Shown: piece by piece, positions 1 to 8,179 of the stretch | How the letters are laid out: each line of letters starts with the position of its first letter | Numbering within the stretch: position 1 is the stretch's first letter | Origin: CAZSNT01 sp964607765 | GTDB lineage: Bacteria; Verrucomicrobiota; Lentisphaeria; Oligosphaerales; JABHEG01 | NCBI GenBank assembly: GCA_964607765.1 | Contig: CAZSNT010000159.1 | Coordinates: forward strand, 1-23,399 | Direction: 5' to 3' | DNA: 23,399 nt | Made by a program: the position numbers and the translations under genes | Notes under the pieces: model-generated | Seen by the model: only the letters and a program-made list of their open reading frames with translations | Databases searched by the model: none | Told to the model about the DNA's origin: nothing

Positions 1-101
1 CCCGGGTGTCCTGTCGTGAGGTGTATCGTGCCTGCTGGCGGCAGGTTGAGGCTGTCCTAGTTTCGTAAGGCGTTCTCGCACATGCCCCCGATGCGCCGCC
101 A

Positions 102-187
102 GCCAAGACACCCGGGTCGGGAGACCCGGGCAACGGGTGGTTGGGCCAAGACACCCGGGTCGGGAGACCCGGGCAACGGGTGGTTGG
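102..187. repeat. 43-bp tandem duplication with internal palindromes
   Basis: Two perfect head-to-tail copies of a 43-bp unit lie at 102-144 and 145-187. Each copy holds the arms CCCGGGT (111-117, 154-160) and ACCCGGG (124-130, 167-173) around a 6-nt loop, so each can form a 7-bp GC hairpin. The first arm plus the preceding A is itself an 8-bp palindrome, ACCCGGGT. The unit could be a REP-like or protein-binding intergenic repeat. No gene is attached to it and its function is unknown. Confidence 0.85.
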
Positions 188-236
188 GGCAGGGGCTACG
201 AGTGGGATGGGAGTTCGGAGAGCCGCTCAGCAAGAA

Positions 237-277
237 AACGGGCGCACGCCCCGAGGCGGTCGGGGTGTGCGCCCGTT
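237..277 (-). terminator. Rho-independent terminator of the aldolase gene
   Basis: The arms 237-253 and 261-277 pair over 17 bp with one G-T pair, around a 7-nt loop (254-260). Read on the minus strand, the hairpin is followed by TTTTCTTG and lies about 20 bp past the TAG stop of the aldolase gene. Its position, strength and T-tract fit an intrinsic terminator. Confidence 0.88.
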
Positions 278-297
278 GAGGGTCGGGGAGTGGGGAT

Positions 298-1458
298 CTA
301 GATGGTCACTTTACCGGCAGAGCCGAAGCCTTCCATCTTCTCCACGGCCATGGCGTACAGGGCCTCGCGCGCCTTGTCGAAGTACTTGCGCTGATCGAAG
401 GCGTCCGGGCTGTCAGCCATGAACTTGCGGATGGCGCCAGTCGTACCGAGGCGTCCGTCCGTGTCCACGTTGATCTTGCGGATGCCGACCTCGATGGCCT
501 GCTGGATCTGCTCCATGGGTACGCCGGCCGACTTCTTGAGGCATGAGAATTGGGCCAGGTCCTTGCCGAGCCGCGCCATGTCGTCGGCACACGCGAGGCA
601 GTAGGATTGGCGGGCCACTTCTTTCTCGTTGCCGTGCATGTAGCCGGCCACTTCCAGCTTTCCGCCGACCAGGTGCACGACGGGGTACTCGTTGACGAGC
701 GCGACCAGGTCCTGCGGCACGCTCGAGGAGCCGTGCATGACCAGGCGCGTGGTGCCGGCGTTCGCATGGATCTTCGGGACGAGGTCCAAAGCCAGCGTCG
801 GGGCCGACTTGAACTTGTAAGCGCCGTGCGAGGTGCCGATGGCCACAGCCAGCGCATCCGCGCCAGTACGTTCGACAAACTCAGCGACCTCATCGGGGTC
901 GGTCAACTGCACTTCCGTGGCAGCCGTTTCGTCTTCGATGCCGCCCAGTGTGCCCAGCTCGCCTTCCACCGATACGCCCTTGCTGTGGGCGTAGTCGACG
1001 ACCTGCTTGGTGAGGGCCACGTTGTCCTCGAAGCTGCGGGGTGGGTGCTTGCCGGCCGCATCGGTTGTTTCGTAGTCGAGCGAGCCATCGATCATGACAG
1101 CGGTGAAGCCCATGTCAATGGCGCTCTTACACTCTTTGAACGTGGGACCGTGGTCCAGCGTCACGGATACGGGCACGCCGTAACCGTATTCGGCCTTGTA
1201 GAACTCGAGGAATGTCTCGATCATGCCGATAGTCACACCGGCGCCCAGGTCGGGGTTCGGCTTCGCGTTGGACAGCCAGCCGGTGAACTTGCGCGAGCCC
1301 ATGCTCGCCTGCAGGATGACCGGCGACTTCAGTTCGTGCGCCGCGTTCAGGTACGCTTGGAGCTGCAGCATCTCATTGATGTTCAGGGCAGGCACGCCGT
1401 AACCGCCGCGTTCCGCCTCGTCCAGAAGCTCCCTCATCGGAACCAACAGACTGCTCAT
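298..1458 (-). CDS. fba: Class II fructose-bisphosphate aldolase
   Basis: This is a Zn-dependent aldolase that splits fructose-1,6-bisphosphate into dihydroxyacetone phosphate and glyceraldehyde-3-phosphate in glycolysis and gluconeogenesis. The 386-residue product has the family motifs: VPALNINEM near the N-terminus, TLDHGPT with D102 (likely catalytic) and H103, VEGELG, GTSHGAYKF with H211, and MHGSSS with H242. H103, H211 and H242 are the expected metal ligands. The C-terminal INVDTDGR motif binds phosphate. The length is close to the 345-360 residues usual for class II enzymes, with a modest extension. I chose the ATG at 1458 because AGGAG lies about 9 nt upstream; an in-frame ATG at 1506 would add 16 unlike residues and has no such site. 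The gene has its own candidate promoter (1539-1567) and terminator, so it is probably monocistronic. Confidence 0.95.
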   Translation of the reverse strand: MSSLLVPMRELLDEAERGGYGVPALNINEMLQLQAYLNAAHELKSPVILQASMGSRKFTGWLSNAKPNPDLGAGVTIGMIETFLEFYKAEYGYGVPVSVTLDHGPTFKECKSAIDMGFTAVMIDGSLDYETTDAAGKHPPRSFEDNVALTKQVVDYAHSKGVSVEGELGTLGGIEDETAATEVQLTDPDEVAEFVERTGADALAVAIGTSHGAYKFKSAPTLALDLVPKIHANAGTTRLVMHGSSSVPQDLVALVNEYPVVHLVGGKLEVAGYMHGNEKEVARQSYCLACADDMARLGKDLAQFSCLKKSAGVPMEQIQQAIEVGIRKINVDTDGRLGTTGAIRKFMADSPDAFDQRKYFDKAREALYAMAVEKMEGFGSAGKVTI

Positions 1459-1538
1459 TCCTTCGATCTCCTCTTTCTGGTAGCGTGAGCCTGTGTCCGG
1501 AAGCACTGCGTTCCGGGGTCTTCAAAAGGTGAATACGT

Positions 1539-1567
1539 AAGATACTGCGCCAAGTAGGCGGGGACAA
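1539..1567 (-). promoter_or_regulatory. Candidate sigma-70 promoter for fba
   Basis: On the minus strand, TTGTCC (1567-1562) and TATCTT (1544-1539) are separated by 17 nt, each matching the -35 and -10 consensus at four of six bases. This lies about 80 bp upstream of the aldolase start and is more AT-rich than its surroundings. It is inferred from spacing and position only. Confidence 0.35.
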
Positions 1568-1642
1568 GGAACAAGCGCGGTCCTTGTGTAACCGGCACGA
1601 GGCCGCGGGGGGCGTTCTACGGCTCAACAACGCCATTCGTGG

Positions 1643-4600
1643 CTAGTCTTCGATGATCAGCTTGATTTCGTCCGAGTTGCCTTTCAGCTCCGGCGCGTAC
1701 ATGGCCCAGGCCCTGGCGGGCAGGGCGCTGAACTTGCCGGGGATCTCGGCGCGCAGCCTGTAGCTGACGCTGTGTTTGCCGCGTGCCAACCGACGCACGA
1801 AGAACGCGACACGGTTGTCGCGGAACTCGACGTATGCGCCCATGTCGTTGCCGTTGTAGCCGCTGCGCACGCCGACCGCTTCGAATCCCGCCGCCTTCAT
1901 GTCTTCGAAGACGATGTATTCGTAGTCGTTCTTGCTCTCGATCTCCAGCTCGATTTCGACCAGATCCCCACTCCTGAGCGTTGCGGAGTTCGCAAGTTTC
2001 TCGCGCTCGAACTTCTCGACTTTCTGGTCCACCACCTGGCCGCGGCTACCGGCAGCTTTGATGCGTTTGTCCACGCTCTTGAGGCGGTAGACGCTGCGGT
2101 TGACCTTCACTTCCAGGCCGGCGCGCGTGATGTGGTCTTCGAGTGTGAAGTTGGTCAGATACGCGTTCAGGTACAGCGGCCCCGTGCCTGTCTTGCGGAT
2201 TTCGACCGTGTGCTTGCCGCTCTCGATCGCGTCGCCCGTCAGCACGAGCTTGTTGTCGAACTGGAACAGGTTCTCCGGATTGATCCGCACTTCCTTGTGC
2301 TTGCGCCCGTCCAGCAGCACCTGCACGGTGAGATCCGGTTTGTCCTCGCCGCTGGCGCGCAGGTAGTCGGCCAGGGCTTCGATGCAGAGCGACGAGTCGC
2401 GGGTCGAGCTCCAGTACGTGGCGTGTTTGCGGTTGTTGAGGATGTACTTGACCAGCCGCGCCGCCTTCTCGCTCTTCGGCGCGACCTTGGCGAGCAGTTT
2501 CAGGTAATAGGCGTGCGCCTCCATCTCGCTGCCGTACCAGTACCACCAGTAGCGCGTGTTGGGCATGTTTAGGTAGGCGGTCTGGTTTTCGTCGTCCTGC
2601 ACGAGGATCTGTTCGATGTTGCGCATGATCATGGTGAGTTTGTCGGTCTCGTCGAGCTTGTGACAGGCCATGCCGGCCATCGCTTTGCCGTAGACACTGA
2701 GGTGATTGCGGTCCCGGTACAGGTAGGCGAGCATGTCCGGGTTCTTCACGTCCGCATCGGTGAGCACCATGAACACGAACGCGTCCAGGTTGTCGGCGTG
2801 TGCCTTGCGCCGCACGTCCTTCTTGTCCGCGTCGTGGTTCCTGAGCCACTTCACCTGTTCGTTCTGGCATCGGGTCAGCCACGCGACGCCGCGGTCGATG
2901 ACGCCGGGCACAATACCCACGTCATTGTCCCGGGCGACCTGCAGGCCGTGCACCACGTAGGCGGTGGTGTGCGCGTAGGAGCGTTCGCCATAGCCCGAGA
3001 ACCAGCCCCAACCGCCGTCGCTGAGCTGCATTGCGGTGAGCCGCTTGACACCGACCTTGACCATGTCGCGCACGGTCTCGATGTCGAACACGGGATTGAA
3101 CGGCACGCGGTTCTCGTCGCGGTCGTGGGTGGTCTCGCGGTTCTTGCGCCACTGTGCGGCGCGCTGCCTGTCGTCGCCGATCTCCTGCGCGTTCAGGTTG
3201 GTCTGCTTCTCCTTGATTGCTTCCAGGTCCAGGCCCATGTCGAGCAGGATCTTCTGCGTGATGGCGGCGGGCAGGAACCGGTTCAGGGTCTGTTCTGTGC
3301 AGCCGTAGGGATACTCGACCATGTAGGGCAGGGCGTCCACCATGGCGCCGGCCAGTGTGGGTGAGTAGCGCACCTCGAGCCGGGACTGCTCCGGGCGCCG
3401 CTCCGCGGGCACGTTGATGACGAGTTCTGCGGAGTCCGCATCGGGTCGGATTGCGGCGCTGAACGATTCCGTCTTGAGCATGCCGTGCACGTAGACGGGG
3501 AAGCGCATCTCCATGGCGTCCGACTCCTCGTCGGTGAGGGCGAGCATGCGTACGACTGCCTCGCCTTCGCGTACGACTTTCACGCGCCAGTCGACCCTCT
3601 TCTCGCCGTTCGCATCGATACGGACGCGTTGTTCGCGGTCGCCCATCGGTTCGAGGCAGCCCCCGTCCAGCTCCAGCCTGACGTGTGCGGACTTCGCAGT
3701 TTTCAGGTAGTTGTGCACGTTGGCCGAGAGCACGACTTCGTCCTTTTCCACGAAGAATCGGGGCGCCTGGAGCCGCAGCATCAGGTCCTTGGCGGTCACG
3801 ACTTCCGCCGTGCCTTCACCTACCTTCGTGCCGTGGCTGACAGTCCAGGCACGGATCTTCCAGCCGGTCAGGTTCTCGGGCATTTTGAAGTTGACCGTGG
3901 CCGTGCCGTCCGCGTCGGTGACCGTGCTCCCGGCCCAGAATGCGGTGTCCGCAAACTCGGTGCGCACGGTGGGCTGCACCATGGCTGCCTGGCCGGCCCC
4001 GCCGCCGGCCCGTCCGTCGGCGCCCGCGCCCTTTGCCGCCATCGAGAACAACGGCGCCGCCTCTTCGTCGGCTGCCATGGCGTCGCCCAACGCCATCCTG
4101 GCCGTGGCCATGGGCGCGGCCACTGCGCCACTGGCGAGGACAGTGGACCGGCGGCTCATGTACAGGCCTTTCGCCTCGCCCCCTTCCATTCGCCTGACGG
4201 CCCCGCCGAAGTCACCGCCCCCGGCCCCCGCGGTCAAGTGTCCGAACACGCCGACGTTGTTCATGCCCTCCTCACCTTTCTTGAGCAGGTTGCGGAACAG
4301 GCGCTGCAGGCTGCTCTCGGTGCGGGGGTGATGGTTGCGGCGCCACTTCCAGAAGAACGCCTTGATGTCCGCCACGTTCGAGCCGCCGCTGATGTACTCG
4401 ACCGACTTGTCGTAGACACTGATCGCGGCCGAGCCGGCGACCGGCTTGCCTTCCGAGTCGGTCACTTTGCCCGTGCCCTCGGCGTCCTGGCCGGGCTTGA
4501 AGCGGGTCTCGTTCGACACGATCTCGACGTTGACCACACGCTTTTCGGGGGGCACGACGATCTGGCGTACGTCGTTGTGTACGTGGTTGTTGCTGACCGT

Positions 4601-7600
4601 TACCGCTTCCACGAAGAAGTTGGGCATGTCCTTCTTGATGACCGCGATGGTCTCGGTAACGCTCTTGCCCTTGAGCCGCAACACCCTGGGCTCCAGGTAG
4701 ACGCCGTTGGCGGGGCGCACGAACAGCAGCACGGTGCCGTTCCGGCGATTGGTGTTGACCATCAGGTTGACCGGCTCGCCCGGCGCGTACTCCTTCTTGT
4801 CCGGGACGAGTTCGATGTCACTGAACCGGAATTCGCCGCCGTCGAAGCCGGCGCCGCGGATGCAGAACACGTAGCCGCCCTCGATGTTGTGTCCTTCCCG
4901 GTCCGTCACCGTGTAGGCGAGCCGGAACTGCCCGGGCTCGGACGCCTTGATCTGCACGTCTGCCTTGCCCTGATCGTCGGTCGGCAACGCCCAAGTCTGC
5001 ACCTGTTCCTCGCTGGGGTTGCCGTCTGCGTCGTAGGAGACTTTGAGCAGTCTGAGCGCGCCTTTGCCGCGGACCGGCTTGTTGTCGAGCGTCTGTGCGG
5101 TGAATCTGGCATGCACCGTGTCGCCTACCCGGAAGTGGCCGCGGTCCAGCCACGCGTAGACTTTGAACGGCTTGCGCGCGACCAGCACTTTGCCCTGGCC
5201 CACGATGGTGCGGCGGGACTCGTCCGTGACTTCGGCCGTGATCTCGTAGCGGTGGTCGAGGTCGCCATGCACCGCCTTGGCCAGGCCGGTGTCGATTTGG
5301 ACTTTGACGATGCCGTCCTCTCCGATCTCCATTTCGTTTTCGAGAACGACTTCAGGCGGCGTGTGCGGCATGGGCCACCAAGGCCAGCGCGGGCGTCCAC
5401 AGCCCCAGTCGTTCCAGCCCGGATACCACGTGTAGTCGTAGCAGAACCACCAGTAGCCGGGGCCGTAGAACCAGTCCCAAGGCGCCCACGGGTACCAGTT
5501 GGCGTTGTGCGAGGAGCGCGTCACCTTGATTTTCGCTCTCGCCTTGGTCACCGGCGCGCCGAAGTAGTACGTCGCCTTGACCGTGGCTTCGATCTTCTCG
5601 CCCAGCATCACGGGCTCGGTGGGCGCCTCGATTGTCACCTCGAATTCGGGCTTCTTGTATTCCTCGACACGGAACGTGCCGCCGCCCATGCCGGGGATGT
5701 GCACGCGGTAAACGCCGAGTGCGGCATCAGCCGGCACCATCCACTCGCCATCGAAGCCGCCGTAAGCATCGGTTTTGAGGGACTTGTCCAGGACTTTCTC
5801 GTTCCGCGGGTTCCGGATCTCGACCTTGAACTGCCGGTTGGCGAACGTGGACGTGTCGTCCCGGTCGTACTTCGCGTGCCGCACCCAGAGCTTGAACTTC
5901 ACGGTGTGGTTGGGGCGGTACACGGGGCGGTCGGTTACCGTGAAGACCTTGGTCTGGTTGTATTCGCGGTCGTGGTAGTTCGGGTACCACACGCCGCTGA
6001 ACCCGTAGTAGGCGAGACGTCCGCTGTCCGTGGTGGCAATGACCAGCCACTGGTACCGATTCTGCAGGTCCTTGGGGTTCGGCAGGATGAGCCCGTTCTC
6101 GTCGGTAAGCTCGGCGAACTGCGAGATGTGATACTTGTACTTGCGCGTGCCGCGGACCCGTTCCTGACGGAACCCGAAGAACTCCACGTTTGCCTTTGGC
6201 ACAGGCGTGCCGGTCAGCGCATCAGCCACGAAATAGAGCGCCTTCTGGTTCAGCGCCTTCTTGACGATGACCGTGTCGTTCAGCCAGATGATGACACGGC
6301 TGGTGTTCCCGTTCGCCATCTTGGCCACCAGCAGGTAGGCTCCGGCCTCCTGCAGCGGCGTGCTGACCGTGATGCGCCGGTCGAAGTGCTTCGGGCGCGG
6401 CTCGAGTTTCATGTCCCAGGACGCGACTTTCCGGCCGACATAGCGTTTCTCGTTGTTCGCCACCAGTCGGTAGCCGATGTTCTGGATGTTGAGCTTCTGT
6501 CGGTCGAGCTGGTTCGGCCGGGCGTTGATGGCCGTCTTCGCATCACTGAGCAGCAGAGGCACTTTGACGGCGTAGGCGTCGAACGAGACCTTGTTGCCGT
6601 TCCGGAAGCGGTAATCGACCGTGGCGCCTTTGCCTGCCGGCTGACTCATGACGGGCTCGAACTGGCCCCAGTTGTCGAGGATCTGGGCGCGCCGCTTCTT
6701 CTTCCAGTCTTTGTGCCCCGGCCCGTAGGTGTCGATGGTCTCCTTCCACACCGCGGCGGCCCTGTCGTATTGGCGCCGGTTCTCGTAGATTTGGGCCAAC
6801 TGCTGCAGGGCGCTCTCGGCGTGGCCGGCCTTTGGTGCGTCGGCGATCTGGCGGTACAGCGCGATGGTGCGGAATTCTTCCGGCAGCGTGAAGCGTTTGA
6901 CACCCGTCGCGAGCTTTGCCAGGGTCTCGTCGTCCGCGAGCGTGTGCACTGCGTAGGGAGCGTCTTCATCACCCTCGTCAGCCATGCCCCGGAACCAGGA
7001 GTAGTGCGCCATGGTCTGGACGCCGAACTGACTGTGACAGAACTGGGCGAGTTCCCACAGTACGCCGTTGCGCTGGTTCGGATCGTATTCCACCGCCTGG
7101 ACAAGCATGTAGCGCCAGCGCTCGCCGTCGCTGCTCGCGCTTTCGTAGCTCTTCGGATTGCGGTAGTAAACCGGATTGCCGTCCTCATCGACCGGTGCGC
7201 CCTGCAGTCGGGTTCCGCGCCAGCGCCCTTGAGCGTAATCCGGGAGTTTGGTGAGGTCCGTCAGTATCTGCAGCTGCCAGGCGCCCTGGTGGCCGCTGTA
7301 GCCCATGAGCATGCGGGCGAATTCGCGGTACACCCGTGCGGAGTCTCTCCTGTTGTCGTCCCTTTCGGCGGCGTGCATGGCCAGCTCCATGAGCTGCAGT
7401 GTACGGACGCGGTCGCGCTCGAACGAGTTGACGTACTTGCCGCCGCCGCGGTGATGGCCGCGATGGAACTCGCCCGCGATGATGTAGCCGTAGTGCTGGG
7501 CGCTGTAGTAGGCCCGCGCGGCTGCCTGGAGCAACCGCCAGTTCCCCGCGTGCACACCCACCGCCTTGTCGATGAACCCGTCCATTTCCGGGGTGCGGTT

Positions 7601-7849
7601 CAGGCGCTTGAGGCAGGCGACAGCCTGGTGCAGGTCACTTTCGACACGCACAGGATCGTTGTCGGGAGCCAGCACGATCTTGCGGTAGAGCTCCCACGCT
7701 TCCTTGACGTTGCCTTCGCGGAACAGCTTCTGAGCTCTGCCACGGAGCTGGCCGCACGCCGCCTTGTCCGGGGGCGCAGCCCCGACCACGAACAAAACCA
7801 CTCCCGAGGCCACAGCGAGCAAGCTGGCTCGTGTCCATGTGTTCTTCAT
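1643..7849 (-). CDS. Bacterial alpha-2-macroglobulin-like protein with thioester
   Basis: This is a 2068-residue exported protein of the bacterial alpha-2-macroglobulin family, thought to trap proteases in the periplasm or at the cell surface. The N-terminus is a Sec signal (MKNTWTR, then a hydrophobic stretch to about residue 25) without a clear lipobox. Next comes a TPR-like helical region (about 30-410), followed by macroglobulin beta-domains including an MG2-type segment (about 630-740, VYRPNHTVKF). A Trp-rich insertion spans about 782-828. A Gly/Ala/Met-rich flexible stretch (about 1196-1297) sits where a bait region is expected. After it come the typical FADTAFW and NLTGWKIRAW segments, then a thioester domain with PYGCTEQ (C1517, Q1520) and GGWGWF. 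The C-terminus has the family's YAPELKGNSDE ending. It is longer than E. coli YfhM (about 1650). No pbpC gene, the usual partner, is nearby. The ATG at 7849 has GAGAGG upstream and begins the signal peptide; longer in-frame starts do not. Confidence 0.92.
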   Translation of the reverse strand: MKNTWTRASLLAVASGVVLFVVGAAPPDKAACGQLRGRAQKLFREGNVKEAWELYRKIVLAPDNDPVRVESDLHQAVACLKRLNRTPEMDGFIDKAVGVHAGNWRLLQAAARAYYSAQHYGYIIAGEFHRGHHRGGGKYVNSFERDRVRTLQLMELAMHAAERDDNRRDSARVYREFARMLMGYSGHQGAWQLQILTDLTKLPDYAQGRWRGTRLQGAPVDEDGNPVYYRNPKSYESASSDGERWRYMLVQAVEYDPNQRNGVLWELAQFCHSQFGVQTMAHYSWFRGMADEGDEDAPYAVHTLADDETLAKLATGVKRFTLPEEFRTIALYRQIADAPKAGHAESALQQLAQIYENRRQYDRAAAVWKETIDTYGPGHKDWKKKRRAQILDNWGQFEPVMSQPAGKGATVDYRFRNGNKVSFDAYAVKVPLLLSDAKTAINARPNQLDRQKLNIQNIGYRLVANNEKRYVGRKVASWDMKLEPRPKHFDRRITVSTPLQEAGAYLLVAKMANGNTSRVIIWLNDTVIVKKALNQKALYFVADALTGTPVPKANVEFFGFRQERVRGTRKYKYHISQFAELTDENGLILPNPKDLQNRYQWLVIATTDSGRLAYYGFSGVWYPNYHDREYNQTKVFTVTDRPVYRPNHTVKFKLWVRHAKYDRDDTSTFANRQFKVEIRNPRNEKVLDKSLKTDAYGGFDGEWMVPADAALGVYRVHIPGMGGGTFRVEEYKKPEFEVTIEAPTEPVMLGEKIEATVKATYYFGAPVTKARAKIKVTRSSHNANWYPWAPWDWFYGPGYWWFCYDYTWYPGWNDWGCGRPRWPWWPMPHTPPEVVLENEMEIGEDGIVKVQIDTGLAKAVHGDLDHRYEITAEVTDESRRTIVGQGKVLVARKPFKVYAWLDRGHFRVGDTVHARFTAQTLDNKPVRGKGALRLLKVSYDADGNPSEEQVQTWALPTDDQGKADVQIKASEPGQFRLAYTVTDREGHNIEGGYVFCIRGAGFDGGEFRFSDIELVPDKKEYAPGEPVNLMVNTNRRNGTVLLFVRPANGVYLEPRVLRLKGKSVTETIAVIKKDMPNFFVEAVTVSNNHVHNDVRQIVVPPEKRVVNVEIVSNETRFKPGQDAEGTGKVTDSEGKPVAGSAAISVYDKSVEYISGGSNVADIKAFFWKWRRNHHPRTESSLQRLFRNLLKKGEEGMNNVGVFGHLTAGAGGGDFGGAVRRMEGGEAKGLYMSRRSTVLASGAVAAPMATARMALGDAMAADEEAAPLFSMAAKGAGADGRAGGGAGQAAMVQPTVRTEFADTAFWAGSTVTDADGTATVNFKMPENLTGWKIRAWTVSHGTKVGEGTAEVVTAKDLMLRLQAPRFFVEKDEVVLSANVHNYLKTAKSAHVRLELDGGCLEPMGDREQRVRIDANGEKRVDWRVKVVREGEAVVRMLALTDEESDAMEMRFPVYVHGMLKTESFSAAIRPDADSAELVINVPAERRPEQSRLEVRYSPTLAGAMVDALPYMVEYPYGCTEQTLNRFLPAAITQKILLDMGLDLEAIKEKQTNLNAQEIGDDRQRAAQWRKNRETTHDRDENRVPFNPVFDIETVRDMVKVGVKRLTAMQLSDGGWGWFSGYGERSYAHTTAYVVHGLQVARDNDVGIVPGVIDRGVAWLTRCQNEQVKWLRNHDADKKDVRRKAHADNLDAFVFMVLTDADVKNPDMLAYLYRDRNHLSVYGKAMAGMACHKLDETDKLTMIMRNIEQILVQDDENQTAYLNMPNTRYWWYWYGSEMEAHAYYLKLLAKVAPKSEKAARLVKYILNNRKHATYWSSTRDSSLCIEALADYLRASGEDKPDLTVQVLLDGRKHKEVRINPENLFQFDNKLVLTGDAIESGKHTVEIRKTGTGPLYLNAYLTNFTLEDHITRAGLEVKVNRSVYRLKSVDKRIKAAGSRGQVVDQKVEKFEREKLANSATLRSGDLVEIELEIESKNDYEYIVFEDMKAAGFEAVGVRSGYNGNDMGAYVEFRDNRVAFFVRRLARGKHSVSYRLRAEIPGKFSALPARAWAMYAPELKGNSDEIKLIIED

Positions 7850-8068
7850 TTGCGCAATGCCTCTCTGTTGCGGGTGCAGGCTGGTGCTTCGCGGCCCGGA
7901 GCGTGTATCAAGACTGCCCGGAATCCTACCTGTGACCGGCTGGCTCGGGCCGTGCTGATTCCACCCTAACAGACGTCCCGGCACTGAGTTTTTCAAACAT
8001 GCGGCCGGGCGGTGAACGCGCGTCCGGCGATGCCGGGAGTCCCACGAACTCGTGAGGAGGACCCGTTC

Positions 8069-8092
8069 ATGGCAGGTAGCTTCGCGCGTTGA
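8069..8092 (+). CDS. Possible 7-codon leader peptide (MAGSFAR)
   Basis: An ATG at 8069 follows GAGGAGG (8054-8060) with an ideal 8-nt spacer, the strongest ribosome site in this intergenic region. It opens a frame of only seven residues ending in TGA at 8090-8092, about 87 bp before the DUF11-protein start. It could be a translated leader or a chance site. If the candidate promoter at 8118-8145 is the only one, this frame would not be transcribed. Confidence 0.2.
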   Translation: MAGSFAR

Positions 8093-8117
8093 GGTCGCGC
8101 TCCGATTGCGGAAGCGG

Positions 8118-8145
8118 TTGATTGCCACGGTGCTGAGGCTAGATT
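8118..8145 (+). promoter_or_regulatory. Candidate sigma-70 promoter for the DUF11/ligase pair
   Basis: TTGATT (8118-8123) and TAGATT (8140-8145) are spaced 16 nt apart in a locally AT-richer patch. Each matches its consensus at four of six bases. Transcription would start about 25-30 nt before the ATG at 8180, leaving room for the AGGAG at 8167-8171. Confidence 0.35.
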
Positions 8146-8179
8146 TATGAATGTGAACACACCGACAGGAGATAGGCCG

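Larger units (their letters stand above)
1..297. other. Intergenic region at left edge
   Basis: I see no convincing gene in this stretch. The possible short frames here have repeat-derived, Arg/Gly/Pro-rich translations and no recognisable domain. It holds a 43-bp tandem duplication with internal palindromes (102-187) and the terminator hairpin of the aldolase gene (237-277). The window opens with a CCCGGGTGTC that is the inverse of part of the duplicated unit, so the repeat family may extend beyond the left edge. Confidence 0.6.
7850..8179. promoter_or_regulatory. Divergent control region between A2M and DUF11 genes
   Basis: This 330-bp region lies between divergently transcribed genes and must carry promoters for both. 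A candidate plus-strand promoter is TTGATT (8118-8123), 16 nt, TAGATT (8140-8145), ending about 35 nt before the DUF11-protein start. No equally good promoter was found for the macroglobulin gene. The region also holds a 7-codon frame with a perfect Shine-Dalgarno (8054-8092). No longer gene is convincing. Confidence 0.45.

Noticed and set aside
102..187. CRISPR array
   Set aside because: There are only two copies in direct tandem with no spacer between them, and no cas gene is present.
550..1488. A 312-codon plus-strand frame opposite the aldolase gene
   Set aside because: It is the antisense shadow of fba, with His/Val/Arg/Asp bias and no recognisable motif.
3485..7969. A 1494-codon open frame on the plus strand opposite the alpha-2-macroglobulin gene
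   Set aside because: Its translation is rich in Val, Arg, His and Asp with no domain, as expected from the complement of GC-biased codons. The opposite strand encodes a clear full-length family member.
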